The notes below the pieces were generated by a model. It was given only the letters and a program-made list of their open reading frames with translations. It searched no databases and had not been told where the DNA came from. The position numbers and the translations under genes were made by a program. A DNA stretch of 12,086 nt, from NCBI GenBank assembly GCA_045532255.1, contig JAZSFO010000017.1, positions 1 through 12,086 on the forward strand, read 5' to 3'. This stretch comes from RGIG8748 sp045532255. Lineage in GTDB: Bacteria; Bacillota; Clostridia; UMGS1810. Positions 6,463-12,086 of this stretch are shown here, in pieces; positions within the stretch are counted from its first letter, which is position 1; each line of letters starts with the position of its first letter.

Positions 6463-7368
6463 ATGATATATATACTTGTTCTTTTAATAGTGTCGGTTTT
6501 GCTGATAAGCTACAAAACATATGTCTATGCGTTTAGAATGGACCCGAGGAGGCAGGCATTGGAGGACGAAGTGCCTGATTTAAAGCTGAAAATGAAAGTG
6601 GTTAAAAATATATATTCGCTTATGCATGAGCCGTTTGAACCTGTTGATATTGTGTCTCATGATGGTCTTAAGCTTCACGGAAGATATTATCACTTCATAG
6701 ACGGAGCACCTGTTGCCGTAATTATGCACGGATACCGAAGCAACTATTGCCGTGACGGAAACGGGGGATTCCGCATAGCCAAGGAGTACGGACTAAATAT
6801 ACTTATGCCTGACCAGAGAGCACACGGCAAAAGCGAAGGAAAGCATATAACCTTTGGAATAAAAGAAAAATACGATTGTGCCTTGTGGGCGGAGTATATT
6901 GAAAAGAGATTTGGAAGTAAAATCGGGGTTGTGCTTGTTGGTCTTTCTATGGGTGCGGCAACCGTAATGATGGCATCTGATATTGCAGGGGAAAATGTCA
7001 AAGGAATTGTAGCAGACTGCGGTTTTAACAGCCCAAAAGATATTTTGACAGAGGTTTCGCGTCAAATGAAAATACCCGGAAAGCTCGGGTATTTCTTTGC
7101 AAGACTCGGCGGCAGGATTTTTGGAGGATTTGACACCGAAGAGACTGATGCCATGCAGGCTCTTTCCAAAACAAAAATCCCCGTGCTTTTTATACACGGG
7201 GACTCAGATAACTATGTTCCTTGTTATATGAGCACTCTTTGCTATGAAAGCTGTAATTCCAAAAAAGACATACTCATAATTAAGGGTGCCACCCACGGTA
7301 TGAGTTATTATGTAGATACAGAAAGCTACACCAAAAGGGTGAGGGATTTTTTTGATATGATTTTTTGA
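6463..7368 (+). CDS. membrane-anchored alpha/beta hydrolase
   Basis: This 301-aa serine hydrolase starts with an uncleaved-looking membrane anchor (residues 2-16, IYILVLLIVSVLLIS). The oxyanion-side motif HGYRSN begins at His89. The nucleophile is Ser162 in GLSMGA, the acid is probably Asp249 in HGDSDNYVP, and the base is His278 in GATHGMS. The pattern fits the broad alpha/beta hydrolase group often annotated with prolyl-oligopeptidase-like or YqkD-like proteins. A longer frame reaches back to 6367, but ATG 6463 has a GGAGG site six bases upstream and lies just after a strong promoter. Its stop codon directly abuts the end of the decayed symporter on the other strand. The catalytic triad is intact; the substrate is unknown. 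Confidence 0.92.
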   Translation: MIYILVLLIVSVLLISYKTYVYAFRMDPRRQALEDEVPDLKLKMKVVKNIYSLMHEPFEPVDIVSHDGLKLHGRYYHFIDGAPVAVIMHGYRSNYCRDGNGGFRIAKEYGLNILMPDQRAHGKSEGKHITFGIKEKYDCALWAEYIEKRFGSKIGVVLVGLSMGAATVMMASDIAGENVKGIVADCGFNSPKDILTEVSRQMKIPGKLGYFFARLGGRIFGGFDTEETDAMQALSKTKIPVLFIHGDSDNYVPCYMSTLCYESCNSKKDILIIKGATHGMSYYVDTESYTKRVRDFFDMIF

Positions 7369-8028
7369 TTATTTGTTTCTTTTGCTGTTCTTGAACATAT
7401 ACTGAACATTTATCTTACCAAAGGAGTTCCAGCTGATGATTGTTGAGTATGCAAAGAAGAGCAGGCAGATTGCAACAAAGATACTTTCCTCATTCTTGGG
7501 AAGAACACTTGCAAATGCAAGCTGCATAGCATTGGTTTTTGCTATTCCTGCAGTTTCGATTGCAGCCTGACTTATAGCGGTCTTTAACGCATAACCGATA
7601 CCTCCACCAATAAGAGCATCAGGTGTAAAGGCATACTTGAATATAGCACCGATTGTTGCGGGCAAATACTGAATTCTTAAGATAAGAACAACAAGTCCGC
7701 CGATGAGGAAGAGAACAGCCATGACGGGAACGAGCTTTTCTGTAACAGAGGCAATTCTCTGAATTCCGCCGATGAAAATAAATGCTGATACTGCAGCTAT
7801 TATAATACCGATTATCCAGCCCCAAGCCTTGTAATCAAGATTTACTGCACTGCATGCTGCTTTTGTTACGGAGTTGGACTGTACCATTGAACCCATAAAT
7901 CCGAGAGCAAAGGTTATAACAATTGCAAAGAATACGGAAAGTACCGAACCCATTGGGGAATGCTTTCTTTATGTAGTAAACAGGACCGCCGTGGATTTCG
8001 CCTTTGTCATCTGTAGCTTTTATTACAA
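7369..8028 (-). pseudogene. decayed sodium:alanine/glycine symporter (AGCS family)
   Basis: The remnant covers scattered parts of an AGCS transporter. Near 7975-8028 one frame reads ATDDKGEIHGGPVYYIKKAF, matching the conserved HGGPxYYI block. Near 7945-7960 the reading frame shifts, and the next frame carries the MVQSNS motif and several membrane helices. After IGYALKTAISQ (about 7565) the conserved SNEAGxGS region and about 60 residues are missing. The text resumes with the late helix IFVAICLLFFAYSTIISW and stops at NVQYMFKNSKRNK, short of the usual C-terminus. The first 100 or so residues of the family are also absent. Its N-terminal remnant directly follows the terminator of the ceramidase-like gene. 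It is unlikely to be functional. Confidence 0.85.
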
Positions 8029-8057
8029 AAAAAGATTCGGGCCGAAACCCGAATCTT
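8026..8057 (-). terminator. rho-independent terminator of the ceramidase-like gene
   Basis: A perfect 10-bp stem AAGATTCGGG/CCCGAATCTT with a 6-nt loop is followed on the minus strand by a run of T. It lies just after the TAA stop of the gene at 8061. Confidence 0.93.
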
Positions 8058-8060
8058 CTG

Positions 8061-9374
8061 TTATTTAAGTTTATTTGCAAGCGATATTGCTGTATCCGAT
8101 ATTATATCGCCTGTGTCTGCACAAAGTCCGCTTGTGGGTGCAAGGCGGGCTTCGTAAACACCCTCTTTCATGCAGTCGGGGGTGGGTACATAGCCGAGGT
8201 AATCGTTTGCGAATGCAGAGACCATACATGTATCGCCGATTCCGTTTTTGATTTTCTTTCCGTACTGTACAAACATCTGTATCGGCGTGCCTGCTATATA
8301 GCATGAGCCTATACGGAATACTTGCATAAAGGCATCGCGGACGGTTCTTTTGTCAGCCATTATTATAAAGGTCTGAAGTGCAAAGAACATATCTACATAG
8401 TTCGGGTCTGTTCCGCTTGGTGTGATTTCTATTAGGCTGTCGCCGTAGGAATCAAAAAGCTCCTTTGCATTCGTAAGCTGTTCCACGGTAGGTTTACGCA
8501 GTCTTACCTGCGCGTTGGTGCTTGCACTGAGCAGGGTGTTGTCTGTCATGACCTCTGCCTTTGAAATTGCATCCACGGACTTCTGCGCTATGGTTTTGCC
8601 TACCTTTACATATGTCTTGAGTTCAGGTTGAGACTCTTCCAAGAGATTTATATGGTTGATGTTTCCGCATGCACCGTTAATAAATACGGTAACAAATTCG
8701 GGTCCGTATATGCGTTTCATTTCATTAGAGAGAATGGATATGTAGTCTCCCGTAATCTGTTTGGAAAATACAGTTGCGGGATGTGTTGCAAAGTTAACAA
8801 TCGCACCCGAGAATGAATCTCCGTGCTTTACTGCCATTACGATAAGCTCGGGGTCAATTGTGGTTGTGGGCTTTAATACATTATCCCTGTTTTCGCGTCC
8901 TGGATTGGTTTTGAGACTGCCGTCCTTCATTTCATACACACGGATAAAGGAAATATCTGTTATTTCTTCCTTGCCGAGAAGCACGTCGCCCTCTTCCGCC
9001 TTTTTCCATGCCATGTACATTGCATCGGCACATCTCTCTGTGAGGGTGCGCAGATAGTTGCTGTCGGTTACAATTTCTTCTCCCCAGTTAAGAGTGGGAC
9101 CTCCGCCGTGTGTGTGGGTAGCCATTACCATAATATCTTCGGGTTTTATCGGCATTAAGGATACTGCTCTTTGCCTGATGCTTTCTGTTATATCCATAGT
9201 TATTCCGCAGGCATCAATTACTGCAATTGCAAGAAGTTTTTCGCCGTTTTGAACTACAGCTGTTCTTACATACAGCTTGTCAAGTACCTCGTCGCAGAAT
9301 CTTGCCCCAAAGTCTCCGGGAATTATGCTTCCTATAGGCGGAGTTATATCCATTTCATAAAATCCGAACTTCAT
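8061..9374 (-). CDS. neutral/alkaline ceramidase-like protein
   Basis: The 437-aa product matches the N-terminal catalytic domain family of neutral/alkaline non-lysosomal ceramidases (PF04734), amidases that release fatty acid from ceramide; many bacterial members have unknown substrates. The start MKFGFYEMDITPPIG is typical. Histidines in ATHTHGGGP (His87, His89) and NFATHPAT (His198) fit zinc ligands, followed by NGACGNIN (233-240) and DYLGYVPT (391-398). In the usual LPGEPF block, whose Glu is a zinc ligand in Pseudomonas ceramidase, this protein reads AGTPIQMF, so that Glu appears to be Thr363. No signal peptide and no C-terminal immunoglobulin-like domain are present, so it is probably cytoplasmic. 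ATG 9374 follows GGAGG; a longer frame with a TTG at 9389 overlaps that site and is rejected. The gene has its own promoter and terminator. Confidence 0.88.
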   Translation of the reverse strand: MKFGFYEMDITPPIGSIIPGDFGARFCDEVLDKLYVRTAVVQNGEKLLAIAVIDACGITMDITESIRQRAVSLMPIKPEDIMVMATHTHGGGPTLNWGEEIVTDSNYLRTLTERCADAMYMAWKKAEEGDVLLGKEEITDISFIRVYEMKDGSLKTNPGRENRDNVLKPTTTIDPELIVMAVKHGDSFSGAIVNFATHPATVFSKQITGDYISILSNEMKRIYGPEFVTVFINGACGNINHINLLEESQPELKTYVKVGKTIAQKSVDAISKAEVMTDNTLLSASTNAQVRLRKPTVEQLTNAKELFDSYGDSLIEITPSGTDPNYVDMFFALQTFIIMADKRTVRDAFMQVFRIGSCYIAGTPIQMFVQYGKKIKNGIGDTCMVSAFANDYLGYVPTPDCMKEGVYEARLAPTSGLCADTGDIISDTAISLANKLK

Positions 9375-9430
9375 AATATACGCCTCCAATAATAATTTAC
9401 TAAAGTATATAATAAGTGTAAGCTGTGTTT

Positions 9431-9459
9431 ATTGTATCATAAGGGGTATATCATGTAAA
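9431..9459 (-). promoter_or_regulatory. sigma-A promoter of the ceramidase-like gene
   Basis: On the minus strand TTTACA (9454-9459), a 17-bp spacer and TACAAT (9431-9436) each match consensus at five of six positions. The start would be near 9424, giving a leader of about 50 nt. A TATACT closer to the gene lacks a -35 element. Confidence 0.7.
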
Positions 9460-9477
9460 TAACAATCTGCTGTATAG

Positions 9478-9501
9478 CAGCATAACTTTCAAGTTATGCT
9501 G
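9478..9501 (-). terminator. hairpin after the FAD/Rieske oxidoreductase gene, possible terminator
   Basis: CAGCATAAC and GTTATGCTG form a 9-bp perfect stem around a short loop, a few bases beyond the stop of the gene ending at 9510. On the minus strand the stem is followed by CTATACAGCAG rather than a T-run, so it may be a weak terminator or only an mRNA-end stabiliser. Confidence 0.5.
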
Positions 9502-9509
9502 GGGTCGGG

Positions 9510-10805
9510 TTATTTCTTGTCATCTGTTGCGGGGTTGTTGATAAGTTTTCCGTCCATGCCAAAGCGTGAACCGTGGCAGGGGCAATCCCATGAGTGTTCT
9601 GCTTTGTTGTATTTGAGAGCGCATCCCATATGAGGACAGCGGGGTACGGTAGGGGTAAGAATGTTTTTGAGGGACTCAAAGGCGTTTATTGCAAGCTGGG
9701 GATGAAGTATAGTTCTTGACGGGGAGTATATATCTGCATAGTCATTTTTTCTTCCGCATATCAAATCGGTAAGAATTGATGCCGATACCATGGACGATGT
9801 CATGCCCCATTTATTAAAGCCTGTTGCTACATATAAATTCGGGGTTGATTTTGAATACCTTCCGATGTAGGGGATTTTGTCAAGGGTCATACAGTCCTGA
9901 GTTGCCCATTTTTGTACGGTTTGCGAAGATGGATAATACCTGTGGGCAAATTCCTCAAGCTCTCTCCAATTGCCTCCCTTTTGTCCTGTTCGGTGGCTTC
10001 CGCCACCAAGAAGCAGAATATCATTATAGCCTCGAAATGACAGTCCGTCCGATGCTTCATCTACATAAATATCCTTTATTTCCTGTGCGTTTTTAAGGGC
10101 AATTACATACGATCTGTGCTGAAACAGCTTAAGGAAATATGCCCCGTGCTTGTTTATGAAAGGGAAGTGGGTTGTTACAATAAAGTTCTTGGCATATATT
10201 TTGCCGTTTTGAGTGATTGCATGGTTATCTCTTATTTCCAAAACCCTTGTGTTTTCAAATATTTTAATATCCTTTGCAAGATGATTTATAAATTTTAACG
10301 GATGGAATTTTGCCTGATTTTTCACTTCCACAGCGCCCGAAACCGAGAAGGGCAATTCGGTTTCTTTTTTAATCTCTGCCTTACATCCGATTTTGTTGAG
10401 GGCATCTGCTTCCTTTTCAATCATTTCGGGGTCGTTTAATGAGTATACATACGAATTGCATAGTTCATAGTCGCAGTCAATCGACTTTGCAAGCTCACCG
10501 AATTTTTTTAGTGAGTTCCTCTGGCTCTCAAAATAAAGCCCGGCACATTCAAGTCCGTATCTTTTTATTAGCTTATTGTAAATCAATCCGTGCTGAAATG
10601 TTATCTTTGCAGTTGTGTTTTCGGTGACAGAGGAACATATTTTCTCCGCTTCTGCAACTATACAATCCACACCTGCATTTTTCAGCATGTATGCACACAA
10701 AATACCGCATATGCCTCCGCCGACAATGAGCACATCCGCAGATATATCTCCCTTAAGAGAATTAAAATTTAACATCTCAAAATCATTTTTCCATATTGAG
10801 TTCAT
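9510..10805 (-). CDS. FAD-dependent oxidoreductase with C-terminal Rieske [2Fe-2S] domain
   Basis: The 431-aa protein joins a DAO-type flavin oxidoreductase to an iron-sulfur domain. VLIVGGGICGI (25-35) is the dinucleotide-binding loop for FAD. A conserved late block, VATGFNKWGMTSSM (326-339), resembles the FAD-contacting segment of this family. The C-terminal Rieske motifs are complete: C390-P-H392 and C408-P-C-H411 followed by GSRF, with 15 residues between them. The family is common in Bacillota and is thought to act in electron transfer or stress handling; the substrate is unknown. The protein ends about ten residues after the usual NPA, with DDKK. ATG 10805 has GAGGTG nine bases upstream. 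A GTG at 10817 lies within that ribosome binding site and is rejected. No clear promoter was found. Confidence 0.93.
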   Translation of the reverse strand: MNSIWKNDFEMLNFNSLKGDISADVLIVGGGICGILCAYMLKNAGVDCIVAEAEKICSSVTENTTAKITFQHGLIYNKLIKRYGLECAGLYFESQRNSLKKFGELAKSIDCDYELCNSYVYSLNDPEMIEKEADALNKIGCKAEIKKETELPFSVSGAVEVKNQAKFHPLKFINHLAKDIKIFENTRVLEIRDNHAITQNGKIYAKNFIVTTHFPFINKHGAYFLKLFQHRSYVIALKNAQEIKDIYVDEASDGLSFRGYNDILLLGGGSHRTGQKGGNWRELEEFAHRYYPSSQTVQKWATQDCMTLDKIPYIGRYSKSTPNLYVATGFNKWGMTSSMVSASILTDLICGRKNDYADIYSPSRTILHPQLAINAFESLKNILTPTVPRCPHMGCALKYNKAEHSWDCPCHGSRFGMDGKLINNPATDDKK

Positions 10806-10812
10806 ACGATAA

Positions 10813-10899
10813 TTCACCTCATTTGTAGTATGGATTATCGGAGAGAAAGAATACAGAAATTTGATTGAAAAAATAGATGCAATAGTTTTTGATGATTAG
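10813..10899 (+). pseudogene. possible 3' remnant of a lost gene (weak)
   Basis: A plus-strand frame without a start codon reads VVWIIGEKEYRNLIEK and ends ...DAIVFDD before TAG 10897-10899. The residue pattern looks protein-like, as if the last 29 codons of a gene survived. It overlaps the first bases of the FAD/Rieske gene on the other strand and ends 3 bp before the 77-aa gene. A 29-codon open frame is easily produced by chance in AT-rich DNA, so the call is tentative. Confidence 0.2.
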
Positions 10900-10902
10900 T
10901 TA

Positions 10903-11136
10903 TTAGAAATCATGACGATGTCCAAAATCAATCTTATTTTTTTCAAAAACACATACTATTTCCTCTATAGCTTCAAAGTCGGAATAGGTTTCATTAGTTA
11001 TTATACTTTGTATTTCATATAGCATATTTATGGCAACGGTATCAGCAATTTGTGATGCATCAATTTCGAAATCCTCTAAATTGTTGTTTATAAAATCAGT
11101 TATGTAGCTTTTTAATAATTCCAATTTTATGTTCAT
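10903..11136 (-). CDS. hypothetical protein (77 aa) downstream of a structured leader
   Basis: The 77-aa acidic protein begins MNIKLELLKSYITDFINNNL and ends in a histidine-containing tail (DFGHRHDF). It looks helical and soluble, with no signal peptide, membrane segment or cysteine pair. ATG 11136 follows AAGGAGT at good spacing, which is strong support for translation. The ribosome binding site lies only a few bases beyond an intrinsic terminator, and a promoter and a large RNA fold sit further upstream, so expression may depend on read-through. I do not recognise a family. Small acidic proteins of this kind are sometimes immunity or modulator proteins, but nothing here shows that. Confidence 0.65.
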   Translation of the reverse strand: MNIKLELLKSYITDFINNNLEDFEIDASQIADTVAINMLYEIQSIITNETYSDFEAIEEIVCVFEKNKIDFGHRHDF

Positions 11137-11153
11137 GTTTTACTCCTTAAATC

Positions 11154-11179
11154 AAAAAATGCGTCACCGAAGTGACGCA
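11154..11179 (-). terminator. intrinsic terminator between the RNA leader and the 77-aa gene
   Basis: A perfect 8-bp stem TGCGTCAC/GTGACGCA closed by a TTCG tetraloop (minus strand) is followed by TTTTTT. It stands 18 bp before the ATG of the 77-aa gene. An upstream ATGCGT in the linker could pair with ACGCAT of the 3' arm, offering an alternative fold. Confidence 0.85.
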
Positions 11180-11312
11180 CGAAAAACGCATAACTCCGAT
11201 TGTTGCGACACAAGTTTTCGACCAATTCCAAGGAATGCGAAAATAGAGCATGCATTTTTACCGAAATAAAAATACACCCTTGGCAATTGGTTAATATTAA
11301 CTTATGTCGCAA
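11154..11312 (-). ncRNA. structured RNA: three-way-junction fold plus terminator, leader or small RNA
   Basis: The predicted transcript starts near 11310, where a long closing stem begins. P1 pairs TTGCGACATAAGTT (11299-11312) with AACTTGTGTCGCAA (11203-11216) over 14 bp with one G-U. After an 8x5-nt internal loop, P2 pairs CCAATTGCCAAGG (11278-11290) with CCTTGGAATTGG (11222-11233) with one bulged G. Inside are two hairpins: GTATTTTTA/TAAAAATGC (9 bp, 11252-11275) and ATGC/GCAT. A 23-nt linker leads to the terminator. This resembles an aptamer with an expression platform, but I match it to no known riboswitch, and it could instead be a stand-alone small RNA of about 155 nt or a transcribed palindromic repeat. 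Confidence 0.6.
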
Positions 11313-11316
11313 GTAA

Positions 11317-11345
11317 AGTATAACACATAAAGAAGTAAATTGCAA
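11317..11345 (-). promoter_or_regulatory. sigma-A promoter of the structured RNA / 77-aa gene
   Basis: On the minus strand TTGCAA (11340-11345), a 17-bp spacer and TATACT (11317-11322) form a good vegetative promoter. The predicted start, about 11310, coincides with the first bases of the long closing stem of the RNA fold. Confidence 0.78.
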
Positions 11346-11372
11346 GAAAAAACTGCCACGAGTGTGACAGTT
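11346..11372 (-). terminator. rho-independent terminator of the AlbA_2/HATPase gene
   Basis: AACTGTCAC pairs with GTGGCAGTT (one G-U) around a 4-nt loop, followed on the minus strand by TTTTTCTTG. It lies about 40 bp beyond the stop at 11412 and immediately before the next promoter, separating the two transcription units. Confidence 0.85.
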
Positions 11373-11411
11373 TGATTTTGATGATGCTTTGTTTATATAA
11401 AAGCGATATGT

Positions 11412-12086
11412 TTATAGTTTATCAGATGTTGTATATTTTTGTTTGGAGCTTGAGGGTTTATCCGGAATGGAAAGTGTTATTAGCTGTTTATCAACCAGGG
11501 GTGTTACGTACTTATTAATAACATATGTTTCGGATTTAAAGCTTAAAAATTCGGCAATTTCTTTTCGTGTTCGTGGTGTTTTACAAAATTCAAGTATTAA
11601 TTCCGAAATATTATTTCCAACATAATTGGTTGAAGTGTTTTTTCTTAAGCAGACAGAAAATACACCTCTTTCGTTATGGAACTCAGGTTCGGGAAGACCC
11701 CATTCTTTGAGTTCCCTTCTTACAGTAGGAATACCGGAATATCTATTTTCTGTTAACTTCATAATTTCCAGAGCAGTAGCTAAAACGGGATTTCTTGTAT
11801 CCGGTTGTACCTTGCCTAATGTATCAATTGTGAGCCTGCCATATAATCCGCCGGGATTTTTGACTTCAAGTCTATCGGAATAGATGGTCAGCTGAATTGG
11901 CATCCCTTCTGTGTGAATACTGTAGTCTCTATGAACTAAAGCATTGAGTATTATTTCTCTCAAAGAGTTGAGCGGATATTCAGTTTTGTCTGTTCGTATT
12001 CCATTTTCAATAGTTACCTTGGTTCGCATATTATTTTTTACAAATGTCAGTGCACCATTTAGCATCTCGGGAATAGTTCCCTCAAT
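11412..12086 (-). CDS. AlbA_2/Schlafen-like ATP-binding protein, C-terminal part (5' end outside window)
   Basis: The frame is open to the right window edge, where the codons for IEGTIPE precede the first in-frame ATG (12065), so the real start lies outside. The visible 224 residues match the HATPase_c_4 (PF13749) region of proteins that carry an N-terminal AlbA_2 domain, often annotated as divergent-AAA, RecG-like or transcriptional regulator proteins. REIILNALVHRDYS is the N-box-like ATP-binding helix, and RLEVKNPGGLYG supplies the glycine-rich loop. NRYSGIPTVRRELKEWGLPEP is typical of this group. The last 70 residues look like a winged-helix segment (CKTPRTRKEIAEFL). A DNA-binding regulatory or defence-related role is plausible. 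A terminator follows the stop. Confidence 0.88.
   Translation of the reverse strand: MEGTIPEMLNGALTFVKNNMRTKVTIENGIRTDKTEYPLNSLREIILNALVHRDYSIHTEGMPIQLTIYSDRLEVKNPGGLYGRLTIDTLGKVQPDTRNPVLATALEIMKLTENRYSGIPTVRRELKEWGLPEPEFHNERGVFSVCLRKNTSTNYVGNNISELILEFCKTPRTRKEIAEFLSFKSETYVINKYVTPLVDKQLITLSIPDKPSSSKQKYTTSDKL

Noticed and set aside
9375..9389. A five-residue extension of the ceramidase-like protein starting at TTG 9389.
   Set aside because: It overlaps the GGAGG that serves ATG 9374, and the family starts close to the MKFGFYEMDITPP segment.
10818..10850. A sigma-G-like -10 (CATACTA) upstream of the FAD/Rieske gene.
   Set aside because: The start it predicts would fall within the ribosome binding site, and the -35 match is poor.
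11203..11312. The inverted repeat around TTGCGACA...TGTCGCAA could be a small transposable element (MITE) with terminal inverted repeats.
   Set aside because: No target-site duplication is evident, and the ends coincide with a promoter start on one side and a terminator follows on the other, which fits an RNA gene better; kept only as an alternative.
1..12086. CRISPR arrays, rRNA genes, complete insertion sequences.
   Set aside because: No regularly spaced short repeats, rRNA segments or transposase frames with terminal inverted repeats were seen.

Overview
The window looks like a chromosomal segment of a spore-forming, low-to-moderate GC member of the Clostridia, possibly a gut Ruminococcaceae or Oscillospirales relative. 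The evidence is a full-length spoIVA, strong AGGAGG-type ribosome binding sites, Bacillota-style sigma-A promoters, rho-independent terminators and tRNA genes that encode their own CCA. Species cannot be named from the sequence alone.

Layout. (1) 1-2178, plus strand: the end of a probable mobile element, with two small unknown genes (57 and 61 aa) and a large serine recombinase (549 aa). (2) 2197-2775, minus strand: a tRNA island with tRNA-Leu(CAG), a partial second copy of that locus cut at the anticodon, and tRNA-Leu(GAG) with its own promoter and terminator. (3) 2807-6339, minus strand: core genes spoIVA (with a good sigma-E promoter match), an Mbeg1/DUF2974-type alpha/beta hydrolase and a ZIP metal transporter. 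(4) 6407-7368, plus strand: a membrane-anchored alpha/beta hydrolase with its own promoter. (5) 7369-8028, minus strand: a decayed AGCS-type sodium:amino-acid symporter. (6) 8061-10805, minus strand: a neutral-ceramidase-like protein and a FAD oxidoreductase with a C-terminal Rieske domain. (7) 10903-12086, minus strand: a 77-aa unknown gene preceded by a promoter, a three-way-junction RNA fold and an intrinsic terminator, then the 3' part of an AlbA_2/HATPase_c_4 protein cut by the window edge.

Most genes appear to be separate transcription units, each with its own promoter or terminator; the clearest operon is the 57-aa/61-aa/recombinase cassette. The most interesting signals are the structured RNA leader at 11154-11312, which has riboswitch-like architecture and which I cannot match to a known class, and the half-tRNA duplication whose breakpoint falls in the anticodon. 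The recombinase end of the island abuts the tRNA-Leu(CAG) terminator, so the recombination site probably lies close by. No CRISPR array, rRNA gene or complete insertion sequence was seen.
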